Positions 52,058-61,341 are shown, numbered from the stretch's first letter. The stretch is DNA of 64,000 bases from Prevotellaceae bacterium UBA1726 (GCA_002316005.1 DCIM01000063.1:1-64000), one strand, 5' to 3'. The notes: generated by a model from the sequence alone, not told the origin. A program made the numbers and translations.

Positions 52058-53008
52058 TTAGACAACATTCTGTGGTTTGCCGGCGATGAAAGCGCGGACA
52101 TTCTCGACAGCAATGGCCATGAGGCGTTCGCGTGCCTCAATAGTGCCCCAAGCCAGATGAGGAGTAAGATATGCATTGCTGCATGCAAAGAGAGGATTGT
52201 CAGCGCGTGGTGGTTCCTGCACCATCACATCGGCAGCATAAGCACCCAGATGACCATTCTGCAAAGCCTCTGCCACATCAGCCTCATCGACCAAAGGACC
52301 ACGACCTGTATTGACAAGAATTGCCGTTGGTTTCATCTTCTCAATGGTTTCTTTGCGTATGAGCGACTTCGTTGTAGGAGTCAACGGACAGTGAAGTGAC
52401 ACGATGTCACTCTCGGCAAGTATTTCGTCAAGCGACTTCTTCACAACGCCCAGAGGTAATTGCGAGAGTTCCTTGCTCGAGAACACATTCACCTTCATGC
52501 CAAAGGCAAGGGCAATCTCAGCCACCTTTCTGCCTATGTTTCCCATACCGACAATGCCGAGGGTAAGTGCCGACAGTTCGTGAATCTGCTCATACCAATA
52601 GCAGAAATCAGGATTGCTTGCCCAGCGACCTTCGCGCACATCATTCGCATAGACATCAATGCGATTGAGGATGTTGAGGATATGGGCAAACACGAGTTGT
52701 GCCACGCTGTCTGTACTATATGCAGGAATATTCGTCACTGTTATGCCACGCTTGCGGGCAGCGTCAAGATCGACAACATTAGTACCAGTGGCAAGGATGC
52801 CGATATACTTCAGCTCAGGCAATTGCGCCATTACAGCATCATCGAACACCACTTTGTTTGTGAATACGGCATCAGCACCCAAAGCACGAGGAATAACCTC
52901 CTCAAGTTTTGAGCGTTCATAGACAACGACTTCGCCAAACTGACGGAATATGTCCCAACTAAGGTCACCAGGATTCGCTGCATGACCGTCCATTACAACT
53001 ATCTTCAT
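52058..53008 (-). CDS. D-2-hydroxyacid dehydrogenase (glycerate/hydroxypyruvate type)
   Basis: 316 residues from ATG 53008 (MKIVVMDGHAANPGDLSWDI). NAD-binding GIVGMGNIGRKVAEIALAFG, substrate and catalytic residues in ILVNTGRGPLVDEADVAEAL (Arg and later Glu) and VMVQEPPRADNPLFACSNAY followed by LTPHLAWGT (His). The fold and PRADNPL segment fit glycerate dehydrogenase (hydroxypyruvate reductase) rather than lactate dehydrogenase. The repeat at 53011 begins 2 bp upstream of the start codon. Confidence 0.86.
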   Translation of the reverse strand: MKIVVMDGHAANPGDLSWDIFRQFGEVVVYERSKLEEVIPRALGADAVFTNKVVFDDAVMAQLPELKYIGILATGTNVVDLDAARKRGITVTNIPAYSTDSVAQLVFAHILNILNRIDVYANDVREGRWASNPDFCYWYEQIHELSALTLGIVGMGNIGRKVAEIALAFGMKVNVFSSKELSQLPLGVVKKSLDEILAESDIVSLHCPLTPTTKSLIRKETIEKMKPTAILVNTGRGPLVDEADVAEALQNGHLGAYAADVMVQEPPRADNPLFACSNAYLTPHLAWGTIEARERLMAIAVENVRAFIAGKPQNVV

Positions 53009-53010
53009 AA

Positions 53011-53158
53011 GGCCTAACCAAGCCTTCCCCAAGGGAAGGATGTTTAATAGTTTGTATGATATTAAAACTAATTACTATTGAAATATGCCCTACTCATTGC
53101 CCTCCTCAGAAGGATGCAGTATAAACATCACTCCCTTTGGGAGGGCTTGGGTGGGCCG
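53011..53158. repeat. 148-bp paired repeat unit (MITE-like), exactly filling the gap
   Basis: The left arm 53011-53050 (GGCCTAACCAAGCCTTCCCC...AAGGATGTTTAATAG) and the right arm 53124-53158 (AAACATCACTCCCTTTGGGA, then GGGCTTGGGTGGGCC) are inverted copies. A more decayed direct copy lies at 53086-53127. It runs from 2 bp before the dehydrogenase start to the last base before the rarA stop. Confidence 0.7.
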
Positions 53159-54430
53159 TTATTTAAATCTATCACCCCAACATGCAAGCATATTCTGATA
53201 GAGTTTCTCCTCAGAAGCCGAATGCTGTGGTTGCCAGATACGAGTATTCACCAATTCATCTGGCATGAACTGCTGCTGAACGAAATGACCAGGATAGTCA
53301 TGACTGTACTTATAGCCATCGCTATAGCCCAGTTCGGCCATCAGTTTCGTTGGTGCATTGCGAAGATGAAGCGGCACAGGCTGATTGCCCGTCTGCTGAA
53401 CGATGCCCAATGCCTTGTTGATTCCAAGATATGCAGAATTGCTCTTTGGCGAAGAGGCAAGATAGACAGCAGCCTCAGCAAGAGGAATGCGCCCCTCCGG
53501 CCATCCAATCTTCATCACAGCATCAAAAGCAGCATTGGCAATGAGCATTGCATTAGGATTTGCAAGGCCGATATCCTCGGAGGCAGAAATAACCAAGCGG
53601 CGAGCGATGAACTCAGGATCCTCGCCACCTTCAATCATTCGCGCCATCCAATAGAGCGCTGCATCAGGATCGCTACCACGAATACTCTTTATGAAGGCAG
53701 AGATAATATCGTAGTGCATCTCACCGTCCTTATCGTAGGCAAGAGGATTCTGCTGAAGGCGATTCACAACAATCTCGTCGGTTATCACCACCTCTTCATT
53801 AGAATCAGCCTCAACAACGAGTTCAAGGATATTAAGCAATTTGCGAGCATCACCACCAGAATAGCGAAGCAAGGCATCTGTCTGCTCGAGGTTGATTTTT
53901 CGCTTCTGGAGTTCGGTATCCTCGTGGATTGCGCGATCGATGAGCTGCAGGAGATCATCCTTATCGAGGCTCTTCAATACATACAACTGGCAACGAGAAA
54001 GCAATGGGCGGATAACCTCGAACGAAGGGTTCTCTGTTGTTGCGCCTATCAATGTCACGATACCACGCTCCACAGCACCAAGAAGTGAATCCTGCTGCGA
54101 CTTTGAGAAACGATGTATTTCGTCAATGAAGAGAATTGGCGAGGCAGACGAGAAGAATCGGTTGTTCTTTGCGCGCTCAATGACATCGCGCACATCCTTC
54201 ACACCACTCGTAACGGCAGAAAGCGTATAGAATGGTGTCTCAAGTTTATTGGCGATAATCTGTGCGAGGGTTGTCTTTCCCACACCAGGAGGTCCCCATA
54301 GAATGAACGACGAGATGCGCCCTGCGTCAATCATATTGCGCAGTATTGCCCCCTCTCCTACCAGATGTTTCTGACCTACATACTGGTCGAGGGTTTGTGG
54401 TCGCATTCGTTCTGCAAGTGGTTTGCTCAT
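53159..54430 (-). CDS. rarA: Replication-associated recombination ATPase RarA
   Basis: 423 residues. Walker A WGPPGVGKTTLAQIIANKLE, Walker B ILFIDEIHRFSKSQQDSLLG, sensor-1 LIGATTENPSFEVI, and the RarA C-terminal tetramerisation part (IKSIRGSDPDAALYWMARMI, NQPVPLHLRNAPTKLMAELG, YKYSHDYPGHFVQQQFMP). It acts at stalled replication forks. It is a single gene with promoter TACTTTTG at 54454; its stop abuts the paired repeat. Confidence 0.94.
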   Translation of the reverse strand: MSKPLAERMRPQTLDQYVGQKHLVGEGAILRNMIDAGRISSFILWGPPGVGKTTLAQIIANKLETPFYTLSAVTSGVKDVRDVIERAKNNRFFSSASPILFIDEIHRFSKSQQDSLLGAVERGIVTLIGATTENPSFEVIRPLLSRCQLYVLKSLDKDDLLQLIDRAIHEDTELQKRKINLEQTDALLRYSGGDARKLLNILELVVEADSNEEVVITDEIVVNRLQQNPLAYDKDGEMHYDIISAFIKSIRGSDPDAALYWMARMIEGGEDPEFIARRLVISASEDIGLANPNAMLIANAAFDAVMKIGWPEGRIPLAEAAVYLASSPKSNSAYLGINKALGIVQQTGNQPVPLHLRNAPTKLMAELGYSDGYKYSHDYPGHFVQQQFMPDELVNTRIWQPQHSASEEKLYQNMLACWGDRFK

Positions 54431-54453
54431 AATTAATTGTTAATTTATAAGCG

Positions 54454-54461
54454 CAAAAGTA
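54454..54461 (-). promoter_or_regulatory. Promoter -7 element (TACTTTTG) for rarA
   Basis: Minus-strand match to TAnnTTTG, 24 bp upstream of the ATG. Confidence 0.6.
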
Positions 54462-54525
54462 CGACTAATTTCTTAAAAAACAAAATAAAAGATTATGATT
54501 TACGCGTACATTAAATAAAAAGTTG

Positions 54526-54533
54526 TATCTTTG
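54526..54533 (+). promoter_or_regulatory. Promoter -7 element (TATCTTTG) for the MscS-type gene
   Basis: Exact TAnnTTTG match 22 bp before the ATG at 54555. It supports that start over the TTG at 54531, which lies within the motif. Confidence 0.65.
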
Positions 54534-54554
54534 CAGAAAAATAAGACTGCAGAG

Positions 54555-56924
54555 ATGACTATAAAAAGAATATTCACGATTATCATATTGGCGCTTCTTG
54601 TAGTGCTGCCTTCAAAGGCTGTGCTCAAAGAGGCAAATCTCGACAACACCCTGAGCATTCTGCGTGGCGAACTCACTGCCTATCGCTTGGAACTTGAAAA
54701 GGAAACTCGATATATGCAATGGCAGCAACAGCAGATTGTAAACAGCCTGATGGATATTTCGAAGCGTTCATCACAGAATTCGCTGATGCTCTACTCACAA
54801 AAGCAGGACTACATCTTCGACCTCACCTATGCTTGTCACGAGGCAACAGAGATGTATATGCAGTTTCAGGAGAGGGCGATGCCATTCCGCAATTACATTG
54901 AGAAGAACACTCGTGAGATTGCACGCTATGACTCGCTGATTGCCAATCTAAGTCAGATGCCATTGAGAAATCTAAGCGACTCTGCCAAAATTGACAGAAT
55001 GGTATGCCTGACGCTTGCTGTGAATATCCGTCGTTCGCTCAATGCCAACAATGAGTCGATTGATGAATATGTTCCTTTTTACGATTCAATGGAGGCACGC
55101 CTGAGCAATCTCCACGACTATGCCCAGAAGCGATATGCAGACATCCAGACAAGCATCTTCAAGAACGGAGGTGAAAACTACTTCAACATTCTGAAGGACT
55201 TCAGTACTTCGTTCCGTTCGATGAGCAATGCCGTCACGAACAAATACATGCCGCATACAGGAAAGGTCCGATCGCAATGGGACATTCGCTCAATCATATT
55301 CCTCTTTACGGTGATTCTTTTATACACCTTAGTTGCATTCTGCCTGAACATGCTTGTTTTCCATTTCATGCCAAAGCGACTACAGACAGAGGAATTCCTG
55401 TCGAAGCGCACTTGCATAATGCTGACTACAACGATGGTGACACTTGCCATTATTCTCGGAATAATCCACCTGACAGTATCATCGCAGAACTTCCTCCTTA
55501 TGGCTTCAGGCCTTCTTGTGGAGTATGCTTGGTTGCTCAGTGCCATTCTTATCTCGTTGCTTCTTCGTCTTGACAGTGCACAGATAAAGAGTGCTTTCCG
55601 CATATATGCACCACTGATTGTGATGGGATTCATCGTCATCACTTTCCGTATTGTACTCATCCCTAACGACCTTGTCAACCTGTTCTTCCCTCCTATCCTG
55701 CTCTTCTGCACCATCTGGCAGTGGAATGTAATACGCCGACACAATGACAATATCCCACGTAGTGATGTCTACTACACATACATCTCGCTTGCAGTGTTCA
55801 TCGTCTCTGTAGTGCTTTCGTGGACAGGTTATACTCTGTTCAGCGTACAGGCTCTCATCTGGTGGATTATGCAGCTTACATGTATCCTAACCATCACTTG
55901 TATCTCGGGTTGGATGAAGGCATGGGCAAAGAAGAAGAAGTATAACAAACTGCCAATCACCAAGACTTGGTTCTACAATTTCTGCTCAACAGTATTGATG
56001 CCTTGCTTCGGTGTTGCCTCAATCGTTTTGGCAATCTATTGGGCAGCAGATGTGTTCAACCTCAGCGACACTACATGGAAAATATTCACAATGAAATTCA
56101 TTGATACAAAGGGATTCTCGGGCAGTATCTATGGCATTAGCCTTGTTGTAGTGCTCTATTTCCTTTTCGCTTATATCAACCGCACAGTGAAGGCATTCCT
56201 CAAGATGCATTTCGAGGAAAGCGACCATTCTACGGCTGCTTCGCGCAATGTATTGGCAAAGAATATCGTTCAGATTATCGTCTGGGGCATCTGGTTGCTC
56301 ATCGTACTGAATATCCTCAATGTGGGTACAACATGGCTTGCTGTCATAACTGGTGGTCTTTCAACGGGTGTCGGTTTTGCGTCAAAGGATATCATTGAGA
56401 ATATCTACTACGGCATCTCGCTTATGGCTGGCCGTGTTAAGATTGGCGACAGAATTGAGTGCGATGGATATCGTGGTATTGTGAAGTCAATCAGTTACAC
56501 ATCGACAATGGTTGAAATCAGCGATGGTTCAATCATGGCATTCCAGAACTCTCAGCTCTTCACCAAGAACTATAAGAATCTCACCAAGAACCACGGTTGG
56601 GAGTGCGACATTCTCGACATTGGCATTGCCTATGGCAGTGATGTTGAGACAACACGCCAACTTCTTATCAAGAACATATCTCAGCTTCCATTCCTCAATC
56701 CAAAGGAAGGTTCAACAGAGTTTAAGTTCCTCAAATCAAGAGAGAAGGTTCGCGTTGTACTCTACAACTTCGGCGATTCGTCTGTTGACTTGAAGGTATT
56801 GGTTTGGGTACCTGTTGGCGAGTATTTCCTCCGAGACGGAGAAGTGCGTGAGTGCATCTACAAGACTCTCAACGACAATAACATTGAGATTCCATTCCCA
56901 CAGGTGGATGTGCACAACAGATAG
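54555..56924 (+). CDS. Large MscS-family mechanosensitive channel
   Basis: 789 residues from ATG 54555. Signal/anchor (IFTIIILALLVVLPSKA), a helical coiled-coil-rich extracytoplasmic part (residues about 25-240), then some eight to eleven membrane helices, and the MscS core near residues 590-780: STGVGFASKDIIENIYYGIS, LMAGRVKIGDRIECDGYRGI, VKSISYTSTMVEISDGSIMA. The long periplasmic head resembles MscK/YjeP-type channels that release solutes on osmotic downshift. The 50-aa membrane gene follows 41 bp later. Confidence 0.86.
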   Translation: MTIKRIFTIIILALLVVLPSKAVLKEANLDNTLSILRGELTAYRLELEKETRYMQWQQQQIVNSLMDISKRSSQNSLMLYSQKQDYIFDLTYACHEATEMYMQFQERAMPFRNYIEKNTREIARYDSLIANLSQMPLRNLSDSAKIDRMVCLTLAVNIRRSLNANNESIDEYVPFYDSMEARLSNLHDYAQKRYADIQTSIFKNGGENYFNILKDFSTSFRSMSNAVTNKYMPHTGKVRSQWDIRSIIFLFTVILLYTLVAFCLNMLVFHFMPKRLQTEEFLSKRTCIMLTTTMVTLAIILGIIHLTVSSQNFLLMASGLLVEYAWLLSAILISLLLRLDSAQIKSAFRIYAPLIVMGFIVITFRIVLIPNDLVNLFFPPILLFCTIWQWNVIRRHNDNIPRSDVYYTYISLAVFIVSVVLSWTGYTLFSVQALIWWIMQLTCILTITCISGWMKAWAKKKKYNKLPITKTWFYNFCSTVLMPCFGVASIVLAIYWAADVFNLSDTTWKIFTMKFIDTKGFSGSIYGISLVVVLYFLFAYINRTVKAFLKMHFEESDHSTAASRNVLAKNIVQIIVWGIWLLIVLNILNVGTTWLAVITGGLSTGVGFASKDIIENIYYGISLMAGRVKIGDRIECDGYRGIVKSISYTSTMVEISDGSIMAFQNSQLFTKNYKNLTKNHGWECDILDIGIAYGSDVETTRQLLIKNISQLPFLNPKEGSTEFKFLKSREKVRVVLYNFGDSSVDLKVLVWVPVGEYFLRDGEVRECIYKTLNDNNIEIPFPQVDVHNR

Positions 56925-56965
56925 TGCATCCACCTCTTCGCAAAACAAATTAACAAGAAAGAATT

Positions 56966-57118
56966 ATGGAAGACATTAAATTATACGCATTGGTCATTCT
57001 GGCATTGGTTATTGGCATCATTGTTGTCAAGAAGGTAACCTCTTGCCTTTTCCGCATAATTGTCACAGTATTGTTCTTGGCAATCCTTGCAGCAATCTAC
57101 TATATGTATTTCATGTAG
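56966..57118 (+). CDS. 50-residue membrane protein
   Basis: ATG 56966 to TAG 57118. MEDIKLYALVILALVIGIIV starts one hydrophobic helix and, after KKVTSCLFR, a second begins (IIVTVLFLAILAAIYYMYFM). Two short spans separated by a basic turn, N-terminus slightly charged. It starts 41 bp after the channel gene with an A-rich leader, so it may be a channel partner. Similar small membrane proteins occur widely; no family is recognised. Confidence 0.6.
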   Translation: MEDIKLYALVILALVIGIIVVKKVTSCLFRIIVTVLFLAILAAIYYMYFM

Positions 57119-57155
57119 TCATTTGACTTCAGAATACATATAGCCTATTGCCGTT

Positions 57156-60098
57156 TTATTCCTCAGATTCCTCAATGATGAAGTCGTCATCATCGTCCAA
57201 ATGGTAATTGCTTAGGATGATGTCCTTTACAAGTTCTGGCTTGTCGCCATGGTCGTTGTAGAAGTCGAGGAACAACAAACCGAAATCATTGTATCGTTTC
57301 TGCTCAAGAACATCGCGTAGAGCCTTGTTCATAGGTTTGCGCACATTCAATGCACCACCCCATGCAGCATAATAAGGTTTGTGATGACGAGGTCCCCAGG
57401 CTATGCTGTTGAATGTGATGTACCACTTGTCAGGATCTTCATTCTCGTAAGCTTCACGCAGATGCTTTGCCACAAGACGCGATTTCTTCGTAGTGTTGTG
57501 CATCTTATATTCATCCTCAACACGGAAGCAATCGTACTCAAATGTCTGGTTATCAGCAAACTTAAGCAGTTTTCCAAACGGACATTCCTCCTGACGCTTT
57601 ATGACGAGTACCTTTCCGCGAGCCTCACCAACAGATGTAGATGCCTTGAAATCCTCAACGAAAAGACCAGGATATTTGTTGATAAGGGCTTTGTAGCTTT
57701 CCTTCATCTCGTCACTCCACTTGCCGCCTTCATCACTACCAATCATTGCCACAATAAACTCAGAAGGATTATCTTTGAGGAATTGTGAAATATCATCGAC
57801 AGTTTCTTCAAATCCGTCGCGGCACATAATGGTGTGGCCATATTTCATGTTCTTCTTCAAACGAATGTCGAAGGCACGAATACCATCCTGCAGTTGCTCT
57901 GTAATAGTGAAGTTCTGAGTATGGCCCATACTTGTTATTGCCGACTCAGGCAAAGAAGCAGAACCCGCGTCGTGAGTGCCAGGGATTGAAACAAGGCTGA
58001 CAGCACGATCGTCTGGCACATATTTCATCCAAGTGAGCGATGATTTCTTCACCGGATTGACATATACATAATTCTTTGTGCCACGCTTCTTTGATTCAAT
58101 GTAAACACGACAGAGACGCTTGTTCACATATACATTACCTATAATACTATAAGAGGAATGCGAATGGAACGACTTTGCACCCATCAGATAGAATTGCTTT
58201 GACTCTTTTCCGTGGCAGAGATAGAAATCATCAATCTCGAGTTTCACCGGTTTGCTTGTGCCAAACTGATGATTTCGCACATACAATGTCAGTTTTCCGC
58301 GAAGTGCATAATGCAGCATTTCAGGATACCAATTCATTGGCAACTGACGCGAATCCAACTGCGACTTGAGCCAGTTGGCAGGACGAATTCCATTAGTACG
58401 ACCTGACTTTATCTCAATTGTACCATTCGCACTTACTGGAATGACGGTACCTGCTCTAAGGCGGTCTTCTGTGTCATTGCCATCGGCAACTCTACCCTGC
58501 TCTATCACAAACTGACCATATTGGCCGTCAGGTCCTTGAACAAGGTCGCAACCAACTATATCGAGGTTGAAAAAGTCAGAAGTATATCGCGTAATGCCAT
58601 GTGTGAGAACAAACTCATGACCGTAATTGACATTGCTAACAGGGAGTGTGTCATGCGATTCTATAATCTGCTTCTTTGTCAAGGCTGCTTTTATGTAAGC
58701 CTCGCGATTCTTGCCATTCCAACGATATTCCTTCTTCTTGCCGAAACTGTAACTTGCAAACACATAAGCAGAACCATATTCATTAGCAACACTTAACACA
58801 TTGCTCTTACCATGATGGTAGTAATTATTGTTGTAATAAGCACCTACTCGCCAGCGTTTATAGTTATATGTCAAACTGGCACGAAGGAAAAGATTGACAT
58901 TGAAGGTTGTTCTTTTGTTATTTACTACGAAAATATCTTCAGTAATCCCAACTTCTGAAAAGGCATCTTTATATATGTCATAAAGAGTATGTCTCATTTT
59001 ATACACATTAGTTCCATAGTTGTTAGAACTAATCCAGTTGACAGCAGGCGACATCATTATCGAGGATCCTAAAAGCAAGCGTTTTGAAAAAGCGATGTTA
59101 AAGGCATAACCCAATTGCATGTGGAGGTCCTTTACACTGATGTCGGATGGTACACCATTCACCAAAAGCATGTATGTGGTGACATCACTGGAAAGATCTT
59201 CCTTGTGACTTCTTATCAAATTACCGATTTCGTTGAGATAAGCCTCCTGATTGCCCTCTTGTCGATAGCGATTGATTCTCTCCTTTTCTTCTATTGTCGC
59301 AATAGCCGAGGCACCTTTTTCCATAAAGATGTCGCTCAATTCAGTGGAAACTCTATGGAAGGTATAACCTAAACCAATGATTGGCGAACCTACCGAACGC
59401 AACTGGATAGAACTGTTAGAGAAAGCCGCTGGATTGGAGTATTTGCGGTGATTGGTGAAATAGTTGATATTTACACCCGTAAGGTCGTTGCGGAAGTAAT
59501 TACCATAGCCATTGGCATTTGCATCCTGAGAGAAATCAACAAGAGGGACATCCAATACATCATAACCTTCTTCTTCTGACCAAGCACTACTGTAATCAGG
59601 GAAGAGGAGTTTTTTGAAACTATAGTCGCCACCTGTTCTTCGCCAAATAATATCTGCATTCACAAGGGCAGAATTAATCGAGAATGTAAATTCGTTCTTG
59701 CGTTTAGTTCCATGAATTGCGTTAAGGTCAATAGTGAAGCCTTGCGAAAGAAACCTCCAACCGAAATTAGGTCCAAGCCTGCTACTCAGTTTCGAGGTCA
59801 TCTCAATATTCATGTTATCGCAATCGATATACATTGTCTCTTGCGAGAATTTGTTGCCCAACTCTATCTGCCAGTCGTAGAAAGACGGTGTGGAATATTT
59901 AGGATCGTAGGCCGACCAGTTTTTCGCTATCCAAAGGAAAGGTTTGCTCACTCGCTGTAGGAACGACTTGCGCTCTTTCGCCTTTGTTGTGGTCACAGTT
60001 GAATCGGCCGCAAAAGTCTTTACTCCAGCAGCCTCAACACTCTTCGCGCAGAAGAGCATTATTACCATGATTGCAAATGTCCTAACAGTTTGTAGCAT
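57156..60098 (-). CDS. DUF4421 barrel fused to a PI-PLC-like phosphodiesterase domain
   Basis: 980 residues from ATG 60098 (MLQTVRTFAIMVIMLFCAKS); the longer frame upstream has no conserved part. Signal peptide, then a DUF4421 domain (residues about 45-460): SKLSSRLGPNFGWRFLSQGF, TIDLNAIHGTKRKNEFTFSI, and barrel-type strands. A beta-rich linker (about 480-680) carries RTNGIRPANWLKSQLDSRQL. The last ~280 residues are PI-PLC X-like: VSLVSIPGTHDAGSASLPES with the first catalytic His, EQLQDGIRAFDIRLKKNMKY (metal/substrate residues), GHTIMCRDGF (second His), and a late FGLLFLDFYNDHG. It ends in an acidic tail. The fusion suggests a phosphodiesterase tethered at the outer membrane; the substrate is unknown. 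Confidence 0.82.
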   Translation of the reverse strand: MLQTVRTFAIMVIMLFCAKSVEAAGVKTFAADSTVTTTKAKERKSFLQRVSKPFLWIAKNWSAYDPKYSTPSFYDWQIELGNKFSQETMYIDCDNMNIEMTSKLSSRLGPNFGWRFLSQGFTIDLNAIHGTKRKNEFTFSINSALVNADIIWRRTGGDYSFKKLLFPDYSSAWSEEEGYDVLDVPLVDFSQDANANGYGNYFRNDLTGVNINYFTNHRKYSNPAAFSNSSIQLRSVGSPIIGLGYTFHRVSTELSDIFMEKGASAIATIEEKERINRYRQEGNQEAYLNEIGNLIRSHKEDLSSDVTTYMLLVNGVPSDISVKDLHMQLGYAFNIAFSKRLLLGSSIMMSPAVNWISSNNYGTNVYKMRHTLYDIYKDAFSEVGITEDIFVVNNKRTTFNVNLFLRASLTYNYKRWRVGAYYNNNYYHHGKSNVLSVANEYGSAYVFASYSFGKKKEYRWNGKNREAYIKAALTKKQIIESHDTLPVSNVNYGHEFVLTHGITRYTSDFFNLDIVGCDLVQGPDGQYGQFVIEQGRVADGNDTEDRLRAGTVIPVSANGTIEIKSGRTNGIRPANWLKSQLDSRQLPMNWYPEMLHYALRGKLTLYVRNHQFGTSKPVKLEIDDFYLCHGKESKQFYLMGAKSFHSHSSYSIIGNVYVNKRLCRVYIESKKRGTKNYVYVNPVKKSSLTWMKYVPDDRAVSLVSIPGTHDAGSASLPESAITSMGHTQNFTITEQLQDGIRAFDIRLKKNMKYGHTIMCRDGFEETVDDISQFLKDNPSEFIVAMIGSDEGGKWSDEMKESYKALINKYPGLFVEDFKASTSVGEARGKVLVIKRQEECPFGKLLKFADNQTFEYDCFRVEDEYKMHNTTKKSRLVAKHLREAYENEDPDKWYITFNSIAWGPRHHKPYYAAWGGALNVRKPMNKALRDVLEQKRYNDFGLLFLDFYNDHGDKPELVKDIILSNYHLDDDDDFIIEESEE

Positions 60099-60229
60099 TA
60101 GTTTTCTATATTTTAAGCAATGTAAAAAATATTCAACTCGGCAAATCCTGCCAGATTCAGTCATTCCCCAAAATTGGCGTTCGTAACAGTCTAATTTTCA
60201 ACGTGTTGTGATTACGCTTATTTCATCGT

Positions 60230-60312
60230 GTCATTTAAGTGGAATGAGGAGGTCATTTCAGTTAAATGAGGTCGTCATTTCAGTTAAATGAGGCGGTCAT
60301 TTCAGTTAAATG
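60230..60312. repeat. 22-bp tandem repeat, 3.8 copies, each internally palindromic
   Basis: Unit GTCATTTCAGTTAAATGAGG plus two bases: 60230-60251, 60252-60273, 60274-60295 and a partial copy to 60312. Each unit contains CATTT...AAATG. Non-coding gap between the PI-PLC fusion and the pseudouridine synthase gene. Confidence 0.85.
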
Positions 60313-60345
60313 GCAATGCCCCTTGAACGTTGTAAAAATTATTCG

Positions 60346-61230
60346 CTATTTGAACAACTGTTTGAACTGTGTTGGTATTGGGGTCTCAAACTCCATTGGC
60401 TCGTGGGTCACTGGGTGATAGAAGCAAAGGAGGAAAGCATGAAGACAAAGGCGATGCAACGGATCATGACCATTTCCATACTTCACATCTCCGCAAACAG
60501 GATGTCCCATATCTGCCGAGTGAACGCGAATCTGATTCTTTCGACCTGTCTCCAATCTGTACTCCATAAGCGAATATTCCGGACGACGCTCAAGGGTGTA
60601 GAAATGTGTGACAGCATATTTTCCGCCATTGTCAACAGGACTTGAATAGGTGACAAACGCCTTGTTGTCCTTCAACCAGTTGGCGATAGTTCCGCTATCC
60701 TCCTCCATCTCACCACTCACAACAGCCACATAACGGCGGTCGAACACAATGTCGTGCCAATTATGCTCAAGAACCTGTTCTGTCTCAATGTCCTTGGCAT
60801 AAATCATCAATCCGCTGGTGTCGCGATCAAGGCGATGAACAACATGTGCACGACACGACTGACGAGTCTTCTGGAAATAATCGTCAAGCACTTTCTTCAC
60901 ATTGAGCGAAGAATGACCTGCTGCCATTGAAAGAATTCCAACATTCTTCTCAACAACAACAATCCACTGGTCCTCGTATACAATCTTCACATAACGACTT
61001 TTGAACTTGTCGTTCTGCTTCGATTTGCTTATGGTGATATGGTCGCCCGGACGAAGCATGTGGTCAAACTGTGTGACAACACGATTATTCACCTTCACGC
61101 CACGGCCCGAGAGAGTAGCCTTGAGTTTTGTCTTGCTACCCTTCACATTCTTGAACAACCACTCAAGGAGTGTGTCCTCACCACGAACATCATAATGGTC
61201 GTATTGATGGAGATTTGGATTGTATTTCAT
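60346..61230 (-). CDS. RluA-family pseudouridine synthase
   Basis: 294 residues. N-terminal S4-like RNA-binding part (DTLLEWLFKNVKGSKTKLKA, VVTQFDHMLRPGDHITISKS) and the catalytic domain with HRLDRDTSGLMIYAKD (catalytic Asp), VVSGEMEEDSGTIANWLKDN and RLETGRKNQIRVHSADMGHP. The RluA/RluD/YlyB group modifies rRNA; the exact uridine cannot be read from sequence. Promoter TATCTTTG is 33 bp upstream. Confidence 0.9.
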   Translation of the reverse strand: MKYNPNLHQYDHYDVRGEDTLLEWLFKNVKGSKTKLKATLSGRGVKVNNRVVTQFDHMLRPGDHITISKSKQNDKFKSRYVKIVYEDQWIVVVEKNVGILSMAAGHSSLNVKKVLDDYFQKTRQSCRAHVVHRLDRDTSGLMIYAKDIETEQVLEHNWHDIVFDRRYVAVVSGEMEEDSGTIANWLKDNKAFVTYSSPVDNGGKYAVTHFYTLERRPEYSLMEYRLETGRKNQIRVHSADMGHPVCGDVKYGNGHDPLHRLCLHAFLLCFYHPVTHEPMEFETPIPTQFKQLFK

Positions 61231-61262
61231 TTTTGTTCTGCTTTAATACCACGAATTTTGTG

Positions 61263-61270
61263 CAAAGATA
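61263..61270 (-). promoter_or_regulatory. Promoter -7 element (TATCTTTG) for the pseudouridine synthase gene
   Basis: Exact minus-strand TAnnTTTG match, 32 bp from the ATG. Confidence 0.65.
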
Positions 61271-61333
61271 CGAAATTAATTTGAAAAATGTCAGTTTACA
61301 CCTTATTTATTATTGTATATGGATTTTTTTTCG

Positions 61334-61341
61334 TAACTTTG
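61334..61341 (+). promoter_or_regulatory. Promoter -7 element (TAACTTTG) for the ABC-F gene
   Basis: TAnnTTTG match 114 bp before the start codon, leaving a leader of about 110 nt with GCGAT/ATCGC and TTTGCAAA-type self-complementary segments. Confidence 0.6.

Noticed and set aside
60230..60312. CRISPR-like array
   Set aside because: The 22-bp units are contiguous, with no unique spacers between them.
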